From contig NZ_CP139715.1 in assembly GCF_034377285.1 (NCBI RefSeq), forward strand, positions 1,240,001-1,304,000: a stretch of 64,000 bases of DNA. The letters run 5' to 3'. A program made the position numbers and the translations under genes. Shown here piece by piece: positions 8,749 to 20,138 of this stretch. This DNA is from Thalassobaculum sp. OXR-137 (lineage in GTDB: Bacteria > Pseudomonadota > Alphaproteobacteria > Thalassobaculales > Thalassobaculaceae). Position 1 is the first letter of the stretch, and each line of letters starts with the position of its first letter. The notes beneath the pieces are model-generated. The model saw only the letters and a program-made list of their open reading frames with translations. It ran no database searches and was not told where the DNA came from.

Positions 8749-8813
8749 AGAGAATTTAGGCGAGTATTAAAAGCGTTTCTATTGATAAGTATCTTTATTC
8801 TGTTCAAGAATTT

Positions 8814-9977
8814 CTATGTTTTTGTGTAATATATTGACAAAATAGTAGTTAGCATGGTTATGGTTCCTCCGACAATAACTCCGAGAAGGGCCGCCGTAAT
8901 TATGGCGCTCGTAGACTCAGAGTGGCGAAGTTCGTCAGAAATAAATTGATAAAGCTTTTTGTAACGTTCAACGAAACCCATATCGGCGGATTTGATTTCA
9001 AGGTTGGCATATTCGAGTAGCGTGTTGCCAAATACATGGCTCGATAAAAGTTTATTTTGATCGAGCAATTTTGCTTCAACTTCGACAAATATATTTTCAA
9101 TATCAACAAAATAGAATGGAATAGATTTAAACCCTTCATGGTATGATTTCAGCGATTTTATTTTCTTTATGTCACCTTTTGTATTTTCTTCAATAACTTC
9201 TAGTATCTCTGTGATTGAGTCTCTAATATCATATATTTGGTTGGTGGAGTGAACGGTGAAGTAGAATGGTCCTAGTGATCTAACTACGTAACGAAATACA
9301 AAACTTTGAATCTGATCTAAATCAAAATCCGTATCACTAAATTCAAAAAAGCAATCATTATAGCCAGGTTGAGTTACCATTTTCATGGATGGAAGAGAAT
9401 TCTCTTCTATTTTTGAATCATCTTCAATTTTTGAAATGAAAAAATCACAATGAAATGGCGTTGGGCCAACTATATGGAAATCACAATTGAATTCGTTAGA
9501 ATTAAAGCTATCACGAAGGAAGTGCCATAAAGTAGTTACGGCTCCAGAAATATCTGGTTCTATATGTGGGATTTTTGGTCTCAAAATACAGACAGGGTGT
9601 TCAAAATTAAAATATATCGTAACTATAAAATCTGTTGATTTTACTTCTTTCCAATTAAGGGAAAATTTCTCTTGAAGTTCTGAAGATAAAAATATCTCAA
9701 ATCTTAATACTCCCGATGAAAATCTCGGAAATGGGATATCAGATACTAAAATTCTATCAGGAATTTCTAACCAATCGACGCTATCCGGATGTGAGCGAAT
9801 TGAATCTATATCTTCACAAGATATATTAGTTATGTTGGGGATTTTGCGAAGATCTTCAATGATAAAATTTATTGATTCTTCAATTTGTTTATTTTTAGAT
9901 AGCTTAAATAAATTCGAGTTCTTCACTGAAAAAAATACGCATCCCGCTGAAAATGACTGTTCAACCTTGCGCGTCAT
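8814..9977 (-). CDS. Unknown AT-rich gene for a C-terminally membrane-anchored protein
   Basis: This 387-aa protein is not recognised. Its codon use (many AAA, AAT, TTT, ATA) is utterly unlike the GC-rich neighbours, indicating recent acquisition. The first about 350 residues look soluble and rich in Phe, Ile, Asp and Glu, with several aromatic segments (FIVTIYFNFEHPVC, FVFRYVVRSLGPFYFTVH). One hydrophobic helix near residues 357-381 (SAIITAALLGVIVGGTITML onward) followed by YYTKT suggests a tail anchor with a cytoplasmic N-terminal domain. It has its own promoter at 10018-10046. It could be a stress or phage-defence gene, but nothing in the sequence proves a function. Confidence 0.8.
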   Translation of the reverse strand: MTRKVEQSFSAGCVFFSVKNSNLFKLSKNKQIEESINFIIEDLRKIPNITNISCEDIDSIRSHPDSVDWLEIPDRILVSDIPFPRFSSGVLRFEIFLSSELQEKFSLNWKEVKSTDFIVTIYFNFEHPVCILRPKIPHIEPDISGAVTTLWHFLRDSFNSNEFNCDFHIVGPTPFHCDFFISKIEDDSKIEENSLPSMKMVTQPGYNDCFFEFSDTDFDLDQIQSFVFRYVVRSLGPFYFTVHSTNQIYDIRDSITEILEVIEENTKGDIKKIKSLKSYHEGFKSIPFYFVDIENIFVEVEAKLLDQNKLLSSHVFGNTLLEYANLEIKSADMGFVERYKKLYQFISDELRHSESTSAIITAALLGVIVGGTITMLTTILSIYYTKT

Positions 9978-10017
9978 GGTTTTACCTATTTTAAAAAGCT
10001 AATGGCGTAGAAAGTAA

Positions 10018-10046
10018 ATTATATAAAACTTAATTTATCGACACAA
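10018..10046 (-). promoter_or_regulatory. Near-consensus sigma-70 promoter for the AT-rich gene
   Basis: On the minus strand, TTGTGT (10041-10046) and a perfect TATAAT (10018-10023) are separated by exactly 17 bp. Transcription would begin near 10010, about 33 nt before the ATG at 9977. A TAGGT element upstream of the ATG could serve as ribosome site. The perfect -10 in an AT-rich context contrasts with the rest of the window, where no such obvious promoter is seen. Confidence 0.65.
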
Positions 10047-10142
10047 TCGTAAAATGCAATCAGTAATGGTCTACGTATAGACGCAGGTGCCGCTCTTTCA
10101 TTGTACTTCCGCATTCGTATTAGCCAGCGTCTTCGTGCCAGA

Positions 10143-11168
10143 TCAGCTAGGCCTTACCGGATAGGCGCTCGGAACCTTGTCGACCGCGTCCAGAAGGTCC
10201 GGGCGCACGCTTTCCACCCAGTCCTGGATCAGTCGCCGGGCGATGCTGTCGCGGCGCGGCAGGAACTTGCCGAGCGCTTCGAAATCGGCGAGCTGGTCGA
10301 TGGTGAAGAACTGGGCGTCGCCCAGCTCGTCGTCGTTGCGCACGATGTCGAAAGACTTCGCCTCGGCGTGGAAGCCCAGCATCAGCGAGGACGGGAACGG
10401 CCAGGGCTGCGAGGAGTGGTACCGCACGTCGCGGACATGGATTCCGCTCTCCTCCCAGACCTCGCGGGCCACCGCCTCCTCCAGGGTCTCGCCCGGCTCC
10501 ACGAAGCCGGCCAGGGTGGAATACATGCCGTCGGGCCAGATCTTCTGGCGGCCGAGCAGGCAGCGGTCGCCGTCATGCACCAGCATGATCACCGCCGGGT
10601 CGGTGCGCGGGAAATGCGGGGCGCGGCAGTTCTCGTTGGTGCAGCTGCGCTGATGGCCACCCTTCACCGACCGGGTCTCCGAGCCGCAAACGCCGCAGAA
10701 CCGGTGGCGCTGATGCCACCACATCAGGCCGCGGGCATAGGCCAGAACCGACCCCTCGAAGCGGTTCAGCAGCGGGCCGATCTGGCGCAGGTCCTGGAAC
10801 ACGCCATGGGCGGCCAGGATGTTGAGAATGTCCGTCTCCTCCAGCGGCGACAGGTCGATCGCCACATGGGCGATCCCGTCGCGCTCGCCCAGGAAGGCGG
10901 TCATGTCGGCAAAGCGCATCAGCCCCCTGTGCTCCGCCGCCGACAGCATCCCGGCGCGCGGCAAGTCGCCCGGCGCGACCAGCGATCGGCTGCGCCAGAC
11001 CGGCACGATCACCGTATCGGGCCGCTCCAGCAGCTCGTCGAGCCAGCCTTCGCGCTCGCGGATATGGGCTGAACGGTCGAGACCACCGAAGCCGTAGACG
11101 TTCGGGCGCTTGGTGATCAGGTCGGTGGCGGGGACGGAGTCATCCGTCCCGGGAGGATGTAGGTTCAT
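10143..11168 (-). CDS. nudC: NADH pyrophosphatase / NAD-capped RNA hydrolase NudC
   Basis: NudC hydrolyses NADH to NMNH and AMP and can remove NAD caps from RNA. The 341-aa product has the zinc ribbon CGVCGSETRSVKGG..C..C, the Nudix box GFVEPGETLEEAVAREVWEE and the NudC-specific SQPWPFPSSLM motif. The longer frame starts at GTG 11186; ATG 11168 (MNLHPPGTDD) is preferred, although neither has a clear ribosome site. Its stop lies at the right edge of the AT-rich islet, so the islet sits between nudC and ubiA. Confidence 0.92.
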   Translation of the reverse strand: MNLHPPGTDDSVPATDLITKRPNVYGFGGLDRSAHIREREGWLDELLERPDTVIVPVWRSRSLVAPGDLPRAGMLSAAEHRGLMRFADMTAFLGERDGIAHVAIDLSPLEETDILNILAAHGVFQDLRQIGPLLNRFEGSVLAYARGLMWWHQRHRFCGVCGSETRSVKGGHQRSCTNENCRAPHFPRTDPAVIMLVHDGDRCLLGRQKIWPDGMYSTLAGFVEPGETLEEAVAREVWEESGIHVRDVRYHSSQPWPFPSSLMLGFHAEAKSFDIVRNDDELGDAQFFTIDQLADFEALGKFLPRRDSIARRLIQDWVESVRPDLLDAVDKVPSAYPVRPS

Positions 11169-11242
11169 GGCGGCGCGAGTGTACACGCCTGGAGGAGGGA
11201 GGCAACGGGCCCTGATCGGGTCAGGGCCCGGCCGGCACGCCC

Positions 11243-12700
11243 CTACCCGGCCCGGACCCGGGTGCAGAAGTCGGTGATCGCGCGCTGCAGGCTGTCGGCG
11301 TTGACGGCGAGATCCTGGCTGGCGTTCAGCACGTCCGTGGCGGCCTTGCTGCCGTCGCGGGCCTGGTCCGCCATCTCGGTGACGCCGCTGGCGGCCTGGC
11401 TGGCGCTCAGGGACATGGCTTCCACCTCGTCGCCGAGTTCGCGGGCGGTGGCTTCCTGCTCGCCGATGGCGTCGGCGATGGTGCGGGCGACCTCGTCGAT
11501 CCGGCCGACGGTCTCGCCGATGCCGCGGATCGCGTCGACCGCGCCCCGGGATTCGGCCTGGATCGAGGAGATCTCGCCGGCGATGGTCTCCGTCGCCTTG
11601 GCCGTCTGCCCGGCCAGGTTCTTCACTTCCGAGGCGACCACCGCGAAGCCCTTGCCGGCGTCCCCGGCGCGGGCCGCCTCGATGGTGGCGTTCAGGGCCA
11701 GCAGGTTGGTCTGCTCGGCGATGTCCTGGATCAGGGTCAGCACCTCGCCGATGCGGTCGGTGGCCTGGGCCAGGCCGGCGACGGTCCGGTCGGTATCGGC
11801 GGCGCGCTGCACCGCCTCGCCGGTGATCCGGCTGGACAGGCTCACCTGCTCGGTGATCCGGGCGATCGACTGGGAGACACGGTCCAGGGCGTCGGCCGCC
11901 GCCTGGGCGCGGCTCTGGTTCTCGGTCGCGTCGCGGGCGACGAGGCCGGCGTGATCGCCGACCCGACTGGTCGTCTCGGTCAGGCTGGTGGCGGTCCGGC
12001 TCAGCTCTTCCGAGGCGGCGGCGACCGTATCGGCGATGCCCCCGACCGTCTGTTGCAGGGAATCCGACAGCGAGATCAGCGCCGCCGCCTTCTCGGTGGC
12101 GGCCTGGCGGTCGCGCTCGCGCGCCTCGTCGGCCATGCGGGTCTGTTCAGCCTGGGCCAGCTCGACCTCCTTCAGCGCGCGTGCCGATGCGTCGAAGGCG
12201 CGCTGGATGCTGTGGGTGACCCAGAGCAGGGCGCCCGCCTCCAACACCACGATGACGGCGTGCAGGATCACGCGGCCGAGCGAGGCGTCGTCGGGGAAGA
12301 CGGCGGCCGGCAGCAGGAAGCTGAGCGTCAGGTGATGCACCGCGACGACCACCGCCGCCACCAGGATCGACACCGTGCAGACCATCGGCGCCAGGATCGC
12401 CAGTGCGGCGAAGTAGTACATGTGCATGTCGATCTGCCAGGAATTGCCCCAGAACAGGGCGACCATCATCGACACGATCCCCATCATCACCGCCGCGATC
12501 AGATAGCGCGTGGCCGGCGCGTCCGGCTGCAGCCGGGCCATGGCGACCACGATGGCGGCGGCGACGGCGGTCGCCAGGGTCGGCCAGAGCGCCTCGCGCC
12601 CCAGCAGGAAGGCGGTCGCGCCGACCACCGGCACATGGGCGAGAATGAACATCGAAAGCGCGAAGGTGGCGCGGCGGCGAATGCTCAGAATGTCGGACAT
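11243..12700 (-). CDS. Methyl-accepting chemotaxis protein
   Basis: This 485-aa protein is a chemoreceptor. The N-terminal about 190 residues form five to six hydrophobic helices with only short loops, so it lacks a large periplasmic ligand domain and may sense a membrane-borne or redox-type cue. The cytoplasmic half is a long coiled coil with the kinase-control hairpin tip [20 protein letters not shown], diagnostic of MCPs. No other chemotaxis gene is nearby. The start is ATG 12700 ([13 protein letters not shown]), and the frame open beyond it is not coding. Confidence 0.93.
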   Translation of the reverse strand: MSDILSIRRRATFALSMFILAHVPVVGATAFLLGREALWPTLATAVAAAIVVAMARLQPDAPATRYLIAAVMMGIVSMMVALFWGNSWQIDMHMYYFAALAILAPMVCTVSILVAAVVVAVHHLTLSFLLPAAVFPDDASLGRVILHAVIVVLEAGALLWVTHSIQRAFDASARALKEVELAQAEQTRMADEARERDRQAATEKAAALISLSDSLQQTVGGIADTVAAASEELSRTATSLTETTSRVGDHAGLVARDATENQSRAQAAADALDRVSQSIARITEQVSLSSRITGEAVQRAADTDRTVAGLAQATDRIGEVLTLIQDIAEQTNLLALNATIEAARAGDAGKGFAVVASEVKNLAGQTAKATETIAGEISSIQAESRGAVDAIRGIGETVGRIDEVARTIADAIGEQEATARELGDEVEAMSLSASQAASGVTEMADQARDGSKAATDVLNASQDLAVNADSLQRAITDFCTRVRAG

Positions 12701-12726
12701 GGCAGATTCCCGGTTTTGGCGGCGGA

Positions 12727-13143
12727 TCAACCGCGGGCGGTCGAGGAAGACAGGCCGAGGCAGCCGGCGGCGGCCTGGGGGTCGATGACGAGGAGGGCGC
12801 CGGCGGCGCGCAGACGCGCCGGCAGGCCGGGCGTCGGGCTGGCGAGCAGCAGGACCGTGGGGGCGATGCCGTCGCGCAGGATCTCGGTGTCGCTGCCGGA
12901 GAGGCTCGCCATCACGTCCTGGGCGGTCCACCACGGCGGGAAGATCGCGGCCACGCGGGCGTCGCGCTCGCCCGCCGGCGCGAGCAGCCCGAACAGGGCG
13001 ACGGCCAGCATGGCGATGCCGGCGATGGCGGCTGGGAGGAAATTCAGCAAGATCGGGTCCGATCGGATGGTCAGGATCGTCTGCGTCGGTCGGAAGTCGC
13101 CGCCCGCTCTGACGAGCGACAGCGACGTACCCTTACACCCCAA
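12727..13143 (-). CDS. Small single-pass membrane protein, unknown function
   Basis: No family is recognised. The longest frame (138 aa) starts at TTG 13143 inside an AT-rich stretch (AAATATT) that looks more like a promoter, so the true start may be a downstream TTG near [11 protein letters not shown]. One hydrophobic helix (about residues 32-54, [20 protein letters not shown]) is followed by a roughly 80-residue domain with [20 protein letters not shown]. It lies 26 bp upstream of the chemoreceptor on the same strand and could be co-expressed with it. Confidence 0.5.
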   Translation of the reverse strand: MGCKGTSLSLVRAGGDFRPTQTILTIRSDPILLNFLPAAIAGIAMLAVALFGLLAPAGERDARVAAIFPPWWTAQDVMASLSGSDTEILRDGIAPTVLLLASPTPGLPARLRAAGALLVIDPQAAAGCLGLSSSTARG

Positions 13144-13294
13144 TATTTAAAGGGCCGTTAAGGTAAACCAGCAAACGTCCTACGATTCGGACGAGGCCTT
13201 GGATCAAGGACTTGGATCGGAGACTTGGATAACGGCAGGTCTTGGACCGGCAAAGGCGTCCGGCGGCCGGGCTGACCCGGCCGCCGGGCACGGG

Positions 13295-14755
13295 TCAGGC
13301 GGCGGTGCCGCCGACGGCGATGGTCATCTTCAGGGTCGGCTGGCCGACGCCCACGGGCACGCCCTGGCCGTCCTTGCCGCAGGTGCCGACGCCGTCGTCG
13401 AGCTTCATGTCGTTGCCGATCATGGTGATCTTGCCCATGGCGTCGGGGCCGTTGCCGATCAGGGTCGCACCCTTCACCGCCGGGCCGATCTTGCCGTTCT
13501 CCACCAGATAGGCCTCGTTCATGGAGAACACGAACTTGCCCGAGGTGATGTCCACCGACCCGCCGGCGAAGTTCACGGCATAGAGTCCGCGCTTCACCGA
13601 CTTCAGGATCTCCTCCGGATCGGCGGTGCCGGCGGCCATGTAGGTGTTGGTCATGCGCGGCATCGGATGGTGGGCATGGGACTGGCGCCGGCCGTTGCCG
13701 GTCGGCGAAACCCCCATCAGGCGGGCGTTCTGGCGGTCCTGCATGTAGCCCACCAGGATGCCGTCCTCGATCAGCACGTTGCGGCTCGACGGGGTGCCCT
13801 CGTCGTCGACGGTGATCGAGCCGCGCCGGTCGGGCAGGGTGCCGTCATCGATGACGGTGACGCCCTTGGCGGCGACCTGCTGGCCGATCATGCCGGAATA
13901 GGTCGATGTGAGCTTGCGGTTGAAGTCGCCCTCCAGGCCGTGGCCGACGGCCTCGTGCAGCATGACGCCGGGCCATCCCGGGCCGAGCACCACTTCCATC
14001 TCGCCGGCCGGGGCGTCCACCGCGCCGAGGTTGACCAGGGCGATGCGCAACGCTTCGTCCGTCGCGTGCTGCCAGGTCTCGGGATCGACGTAGCGGTCGA
14101 AGGTGACCCGGGCGCCGCAGCCGTAATAGCCGGCCTCCATCTTGTCGCCGTCGCCGACCACGACCTGGACGTTCAGGCGGACCAGGGGGCGGACATCGGC
14201 GACGCGCTGGCCGCCGGCGCGCAGGATCTGCACCGCCTGCCAGGAGCCGATCAGGGTGGCGGAAACCTGCCGCACCCGCGGATCCTTCGCCCGGGCATAG
14301 GCGTCGATCTCCTTCAGCACGCCGATCTTCGCCTCGGTGGTGAAGCCCTGTAGCGGGTTCTCGGCGGTGTAGAGCGCGCTGTTGGTGCCCTTGGGGCCGA
14401 GGTCCATCTTGCCGTTATGGCCGGCATGGACGGCGCGCACGGTGTCGGCGGCGCGCCGGATCGCGTCCTCGGACAGGTCGGCGGCATGGGCGAAGCCGCG
14501 GGCCTCGCCGGCGATGGCGCGCAGGCCGAAGCCCTGGGTGGTGTCGAAACTCGCCGTCTTCAGGCGGCCGTCATCGAAGGCCAGGCTTTCGCTCTGGCTG
14601 TATTCCAGGAACAGCTCGCCGTCGTCGGCGCCGTTCAGGGCGTCGTCGACGATGGCTTCCGTGCGGCCCTTGTCCAGGCCGGCTCGGTCGAAGAAAAGCT
14701 CGTCAGTGAGGGCCAGATTGGACACGGGGCGGCTCCGTCGCGATAGGGTGGACAT
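13295..14755 (-). CDS. tldD: Metalloprotease TldD
   Basis: TldD forms the active half of the TldD/TldE (PmbA) zinc protease, which degrades unfolded peptides and processes RiPP precursors such as microcin B17. The family motif HEAVGHGLEGD (His267 and His272 from this start) provides zinc ligands, and the whole about 486-aa length matches the family. A GTG at 14776 would add seven residues; neither start has a good ribosome site. The partner tldE/pmbA is not in the window. It is divergent from coxB. Confidence 0.92.
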   Translation of the reverse strand: MSTLSRRSRPVSNLALTDELFFDRAGLDKGRTEAIVDDALNGADDGELFLEYSQSESLAFDDGRLKTASFDTTQGFGLRAIAGEARGFAHAADLSEDAIRRAADTVRAVHAGHNGKMDLGPKGTNSALYTAENPLQGFTTEAKIGVLKEIDAYARAKDPRVRQVSATLIGSWQAVQILRAGGQRVADVRPLVRLNVQVVVGDGDKMEAGYYGCGARVTFDRYVDPETWQHATDEALRIALVNLGAVDAPAGEMEVVLGPGWPGVMLHEAVGHGLEGDFNRKLTSTYSGMIGQQVAAKGVTVIDDGTLPDRRGSITVDDEGTPSSRNVLIEDGILVGYMQDRQNARLMGVSPTGNGRRQSHAHHPMPRMTNTYMAAGTADPEEILKSVKRGLYAVNFAGGSVDITSGKFVFSMNEAYLVENGKIGPAVKGATLIGNGPDAMGKITMIGNDMKLDDGVGTCGKDGQGVPVGVGQPTLKMTIAVGGTAA

Positions 14756-15068
14756 CAGTCGGTCGATCAGCTTCACATAGGCGCGCCGCCCACGGAAGTC
14801 GAGGCGGTCGCCGCCGAACCCGCCGTTTGTGCCGCTGGTTGTTCCCCTGGGATCCGGGATGCCGGTCGTCGGGGCGCGGCGGCAGCGACGGGTTTACGCG
14901 ACCGAATGCCGCGTCCCCCGCGCTTGTCCGGGGCGGGGCGGGCATTTAGCCTTGCTCCGGTGTGCTGAAGGGTCGCGTTGCACGGTTGAGCGGATGGTGC
15001 CATAAGGGCGTCGCTGCAATCCGGGGGACTGTGGCTCAGGGACCAACGACGACGGGAATGACCGAGTG

Positions 15069-15923
15069 ATGGAGCGGATCCTCAAGCGGGTTACCGGCGC
15101 CACTTTGCGCGGCGGGGCCGCGATTTTGGCGGCGGTGGCGATCCTTGCGGTGGCGGCGTTTGACGCGTCCGCCGCCCAGCCTCAGCCCTGGCAATTGGGC
15201 ATGCAGGAACATGTCACGCCGGTGGGCCACGATGTGGACCAACTGCACGACATCCTGCTGGTGATCATCACGCTGATCAGCCTCTTCGTGCTGGCGCTGC
15301 TGGTCTATGTGTGCATCCGCTTCAAGCGAAGCAATAACCCGACCCCGTCGAAGACGACCCACAACACCCTGTTGGAGGTTGCCTGGACGGGTCTGCCGGC
15401 GTTGATCCTGGTGGTGATCGCGTTCTACTCCTTCCCGCTTCTGTACAAGCAGGACAAGGCGGTCGATCCCGACATGACGATCAAGGTCGAGGCGCATCAG
15501 TGGTACTGGAACTACACGTATCCGGACCAGGAGATCGCCTTCGACAGCTATCTGATCCCGGACGAGGAGATCAAAGAGGGCCAGACGCGGCTGCTCGACG
15601 TGGACAACCGTCTGGTGGTCCCGGTCGGCGCCACGGTCCAGGTTCTGGTCACGACCTATGACGTGATGCACTCCTTCTTCGTTCCGGCCCTGACGGTGCA
15701 GGTCTACGGCACGCCGGGCCGGATCAACGAGACCTGGTTCCAGATCGAGAAGCCCGGCGTCTATTACGGCCAGTGCAACCAGATCTGCGGCATTGACCAT
15801 TCCCGGATGCCGATCGTGGTTGAGGCCATGGAACAGGCGGACTACGACGCCTGGCTCGTGAAGGCCAAGGAACAGTTCGCGATGAACCCGAGCGCGACCA
15901 AGGTCGCGTCGATCGCCGACTAA
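15069..15923 (+). CDS. coxB: Cytochrome c oxidase subunit II
   Basis: Subunit II accepts electrons from cytochrome c through its binuclear CuA centre. The 284-aa precursor has a signal-like hydrophobic N-terminus ending in FDASAAQ, two membrane helices (about 61-82 and 105-125) and a cupredoxin domain. CuA ligands visible are His201, Cys236, Cys240, His244 and Met247. The intervening residue, Glu in most orthologues (CSELC), is Gln238 here (CNQIC). The start is ATG 15069, directly after an in-frame GTG. It is followed by coxA with a small gap. Confidence 0.95.
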   Translation: MERILKRVTGATLRGGAAILAAVAILAVAAFDASAAQPQPWQLGMQEHVTPVGHDVDQLHDILLVIITLISLFVLALLVYVCIRFKRSNNPTPSKTTHNTLLEVAWTGLPALILVVIAFYSFPLLYKQDKAVDPDMTIKVEAHQWYWNYTYPDQEIAFDSYLIPDEEIKEGQTRLLDVDNRLVVPVGATVQVLVTTYDVMHSFFVPALTVQVYGTPGRINETWFQIEKPGVYYGQCNQICGIDHSRMPIVVEAMEQADYDAWLVKAKEQFAMNPSATKVASIAD

Positions 15924-17573
<1,650 letters not shown>

Positions 17574-17585
17574 GCGGAGCGTTCG

Positions 17586-18506
17586 GTGACTGACCTGACG
17601 GCTCAGACGCTTGCGGCCGAGGCCGTTCCCAGTTCGGGAACGGCCTCGGTCCGCGACTACATCGCGCTGCTCAAGCCGCGCGTGATGTCGCTCGTCGTCT
17701 TCACCGGCTATGTCGGCCTGGCCATCGCGCCGGGCGACATCCATCCGGTGCTGGCGATGATCGCGGTCCTGTGCATCGCCGTCGGGGCGGGCGCCTCGGG
17801 CGCCATCAACATGTGGTATGACCGCGACATCGACGCGGTCATGGGCCGCACCGACAAGCGGCCGATCCCGTCCGGCAAGGTCGACGCCGACGAGGCGCTG
17901 GCCTTCGGCGTCGTGCTCGCCGGGTTCTCCGTGCTGGTGATGGCGCTGGCCGTGAACATCCTGGCGGCCGTCCTGCTGGCCGCGACCATCGGGTTCTACG
18001 TCTTCGTCTACACCATGTGGCTGAAGCGCCGCACGCCGCAGAACATCGTCATCGGCGGTGCCGCCGGCGCGGTTCCGCCGGTCATCGGCTGGGCGGCGGC
18101 CACCGGCGACGTGTCGTGGCTCTCCGTCGTCCTGTTCGCCATCATCTTCGTGTGGACCCCGCCGCATTTCTGGGCGCTGGCGCTGTGGAAGCGCGGCGAG
18201 TACGCCGCCGCCGGCGTGCCGATGCTGCCCGTCGTCTCCGGCGAGCTGTCCACCAAGCGCCAGATCCTGTCCTATTCGCTCGTGCTCGGCGTCCTCGGCC
18301 TGGTGCCCTGGGCCATGGGTGCTGCCGGTGCGGTCTACGGCGTCGCCGCGATCGTGCTGGGCGGGCTGTTCATCCTCGGCGCGGTGCAGGTGCTGCGCGC
18401 CGGGACGGACGACATGAAGCCGGCGAAGCTGTTGTTCGGCTATTCCATCCTGTATCTGTTCGCCCTGTTCGGCGCCTTGCTGGCCGACTACTGGATCGTG
18501 GGATGA
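17586..18506 (+). CDS. ctaB: Protohaem IX farnesyltransferase (haem O synthase)
   Basis: CtaB converts haem B to haem O, the precursor of the haem A used by the oxidase encoded upstream. The 306-aa UbiA-superfamily membrane protein has the N-x3-D-x3-D motif NMWYDRDID (Asn75, Asp79, Asp83) and the second Asp region within the membrane helices. It starts with GTG 17586 after a GCGGAGC ribosome site, 12 bp past coxA. Its stop overlaps the start of the small downstream gene. Haem A synthase (ctaA) is not in this window. Confidence 0.94.
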   Translation: MTDLTAQTLAAEAVPSSGTASVRDYIALLKPRVMSLVVFTGYVGLAIAPGDIHPVLAMIAVLCIAVGAGASGAINMWYDRDIDAVMGRTDKRPIPSGKVDADEALAFGVVLAGFSVLVMALAVNILAAVLLAATIGFYVFVYTMWLKRRTPQNIVIGGAAGAVPPVIGWAAATGDVSWLSVVLFAIIFVWTPPHFWALALWKRGEYAAAGVPMLPVVSGELSTKRQILSYSLVLGVLGLVPWAMGAAGAVYGVAAIVLGGLFILGAVQVLRAGTDDMKPAKLLFGYSILYLFALFGALLADYWIVG

Positions 18507-18664
18507 CGGCGATGAGCGATCCCCGCACCGACCAGGACCAGACGGCGCCGACCAAGTCCGAGGACCTCTGGGCGCAGCGCCGCGGCAAGAATATCGCGAT
18601 CCTGGCCACCATCCTGGGCCTTGCGGTGCTGTTCTTCGTTGTCACCATCCTGCGGATGAGCTGA
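18503..18664 (+). CDS. Small single-helix membrane protein of the cox cluster (CoxF-like)
   Basis: A 53-aa frame beginning at an ATGA overlap with the ctaB stop encodes a hydrophilic N-terminus ([13 protein letters not shown]) and one C-terminal helix ([20 protein letters not shown]). Proteins of this shape are regularly found between ctaB and ctaG in alphaproteobacterial cox clusters, where they are thought to be oxidase assembly or accessory factors. A second ATG at 18512 would give 50 aa. It ends 3 bp before ctaG. The position and conserved layout make it a likely real gene. Confidence 0.78.
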   Translation: MTAMSDPRTDQDQTAPTKSEDLWAQRRGKNIAILATILGLAVLFFVVTILRMS

Positions 18665-18667
18665 GCG

Positions 18668-19282
18668 ATGTCCGAACCGACCGACACCAACGACACCTCC
18701 AGGAGCGCCCGCTCCGCGCGGTCCAACCTGCGCGTCGGCCTGGGTCTGGCCGGCCTCGTGGCCGGCATGGTCGGCGTGTCCTACGCCGCCGTCCCGCTCT
18801 ACACCCTGTTCTGCCAGGTCACCGGTTTCGGCGGCACCACCCAGGTGGCCGACGCCGCGCCCGGCGCCTCGGCCGAGCACCGGACCTTCACCGTGCGCTT
18901 CGACAGCAATGTGCGCGACGGGCTGGACTGGAAATTCGTGCCGGCGGCGCGGACCACGAAGGTCGAGGTCGGGGTCGAGAACCTCGCCTTCTATCGGGCG
19001 ACCAATACCGGCGACACGCCGATCGTCGGCACCGCCGCCTTCAACGTGACACCGCACAAGGCGGGGCCGTATTTCATGAAGATCGCCTGCTTCTGCTTCA
19101 CCGAACAGGTGCTTAAGCCGGGCGAGACGGTCGACATGCCGGTGCAGTTTTTTCTCGATCCGGAGCTCCTGAAGGATCCGAAGATGGACGGGGTGACCAC
19201 GGTCACGCTGTCCTACACCTTCTATCCGGCTGAGGATCAATCGAAGGCCCAGCAACTCGCGCTGGCGCCGTCCGTAGAGTAA
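18668..19282 (+). CDS. ctaG: Cytochrome c oxidase assembly protein CtaG/Cox11
   Basis: Cox11-type CtaG delivers copper to the CuB site of subunit I. This 204-aa protein has one N-terminal helix (about residues 23-47, [20 protein letters not shown]), the conserved [13 protein letters not shown] and the copper-binding [10 protein letters not shown], with the paired Cys essential in the family. The periplasmic domain is an immunoglobulin-like fold. It lies between the small CoxF-like gene and coxC, co-oriented. Confidence 0.95.
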   Translation: MSEPTDTNDTSRSARSARSNLRVGLGLAGLVAGMVGVSYAAVPLYTLFCQVTGFGGTTQVADAAPGASAEHRTFTVRFDSNVRDGLDWKFVPAARTTKVEVGVENLAFYRATNTGDTPIVGTAAFNVTPHKAGPYFMKIACFCFTEQVLKPGETVDMPVQFFLDPELLKDPKMDGVTTVTLSYTFYPAEDQSKAQQLALAPSVE

Positions 19283-19325
19283 CATACCGCCAGTTCCGGC
19301 GGAGGGTCTGAAGACGAGGGGACCG

Positions 19326-20111
19326 ATGGCACACGAACAGCAACATCCCTACCACCTGGTGGAACCGAGCCCCTGGCCGTTCATGGGAGCCGCGTCCGGC
19401 TTCGTGCTCGCGGTCGGCGGGGTCATGTACATGCACGACCTGCAGTTCGCCGTTCCGATCATGGTCGTCGGCCTGGCGCTGATCCTCGCGACCATGTTCT
19501 TCTGGTGGCGCGACATCATCCGCGAGGCCCAGTGGCAGGGGCACCACACCCCGGTCGTGCAGATCGGCATGCGCTACGGCATGGCGCTGTTCATCACCTC
19601 CGAAGTGTTCTTCTTCCTGGCGTTCTTCTGGGCGTTCTTCGACATGGCGCTGTATCCGCGCACCGGCGTCTGGCCGCCGGAGGGGATCCAGACCTTCGAT
19701 CCGTTCGACCTGCCGCTGATCAACACCCTGATCCTGCTGCTGTCCGGCACCACGGTCACCTGGGCGCATGCGGCCCTGCTGCAGAACAACCGCAAGGAGC
19801 TGCTCTGGGGCCTTGGCATCACCGTGATCCTCGGCTTCCTGTTCACCTGCCTGCAGGCGTACGAGTACAGCCACGCGGCCTTCGGCTTCACCGACACGGT
19901 CTATGCCTCGACCTTCTACATGGCGACCGGCTTCCACGGCTTCCACGTGCTCGTCGGCACCATCTTCCTGGCGGTGTGCTGGGTCCGTGCCTACAAGGGC
20001 CACTTCACCCCGGAGCACCATTTCGGCTTCGAGGCGGCGGCCTGGTACTGGCACTTCGTCGACGTGGTCTGGCTGTTCCTGTTCATCTGCGTCTACTGGT
20101 GGGGCGGCTGA
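19326..20111 (+). CDS. coxC: Cytochrome c oxidase subunit III
   Basis: This is the 261-aa, seven-helix subunit III, which stabilises subunit I and supports proton uptake. It starts with [16 protein letters not shown], and contains the family signature [13 protein letters not shown] and the C-terminal [20 protein letters not shown]. It starts 43 bp after ctaG, with a GGCGGAGG stretch between the two genes. Confidence 0.96.
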   Translation: MAHEQQHPYHLVEPSPWPFMGAASGFVLAVGGVMYMHDLQFAVPIMVVGLALILATMFFWWRDIIREAQWQGHHTPVVQIGMRYGMALFITSEVFFFLAFFWAFFDMALYPRTGVWPPEGIQTFDPFDLPLINTLILLLSGTTVTWAHAALLQNNRKELLWGLGITVILGFLFTCLQAYEYSHAAFGFTDTVYASTFYMATGFHGFHVLVGTIFLAVCWVRAYKGHFTPEHHFGFEAAAWYWHFVDVVWLFLFICVYWWGG

Positions 20112-20138
20112 GGCCGTTCCCCGAAGGGGAGCGCAGCG

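Noticed and set aside
8749-10142. Attachment-site direct repeats flanking the AT-rich islet
   Set aside because: GTATTA occurs near both edges (about 8764 and 10124) followed by similar bases, but 6 bp is too short to mean anything in AT-rich DNA, and no tRNA gene or integrase is present.
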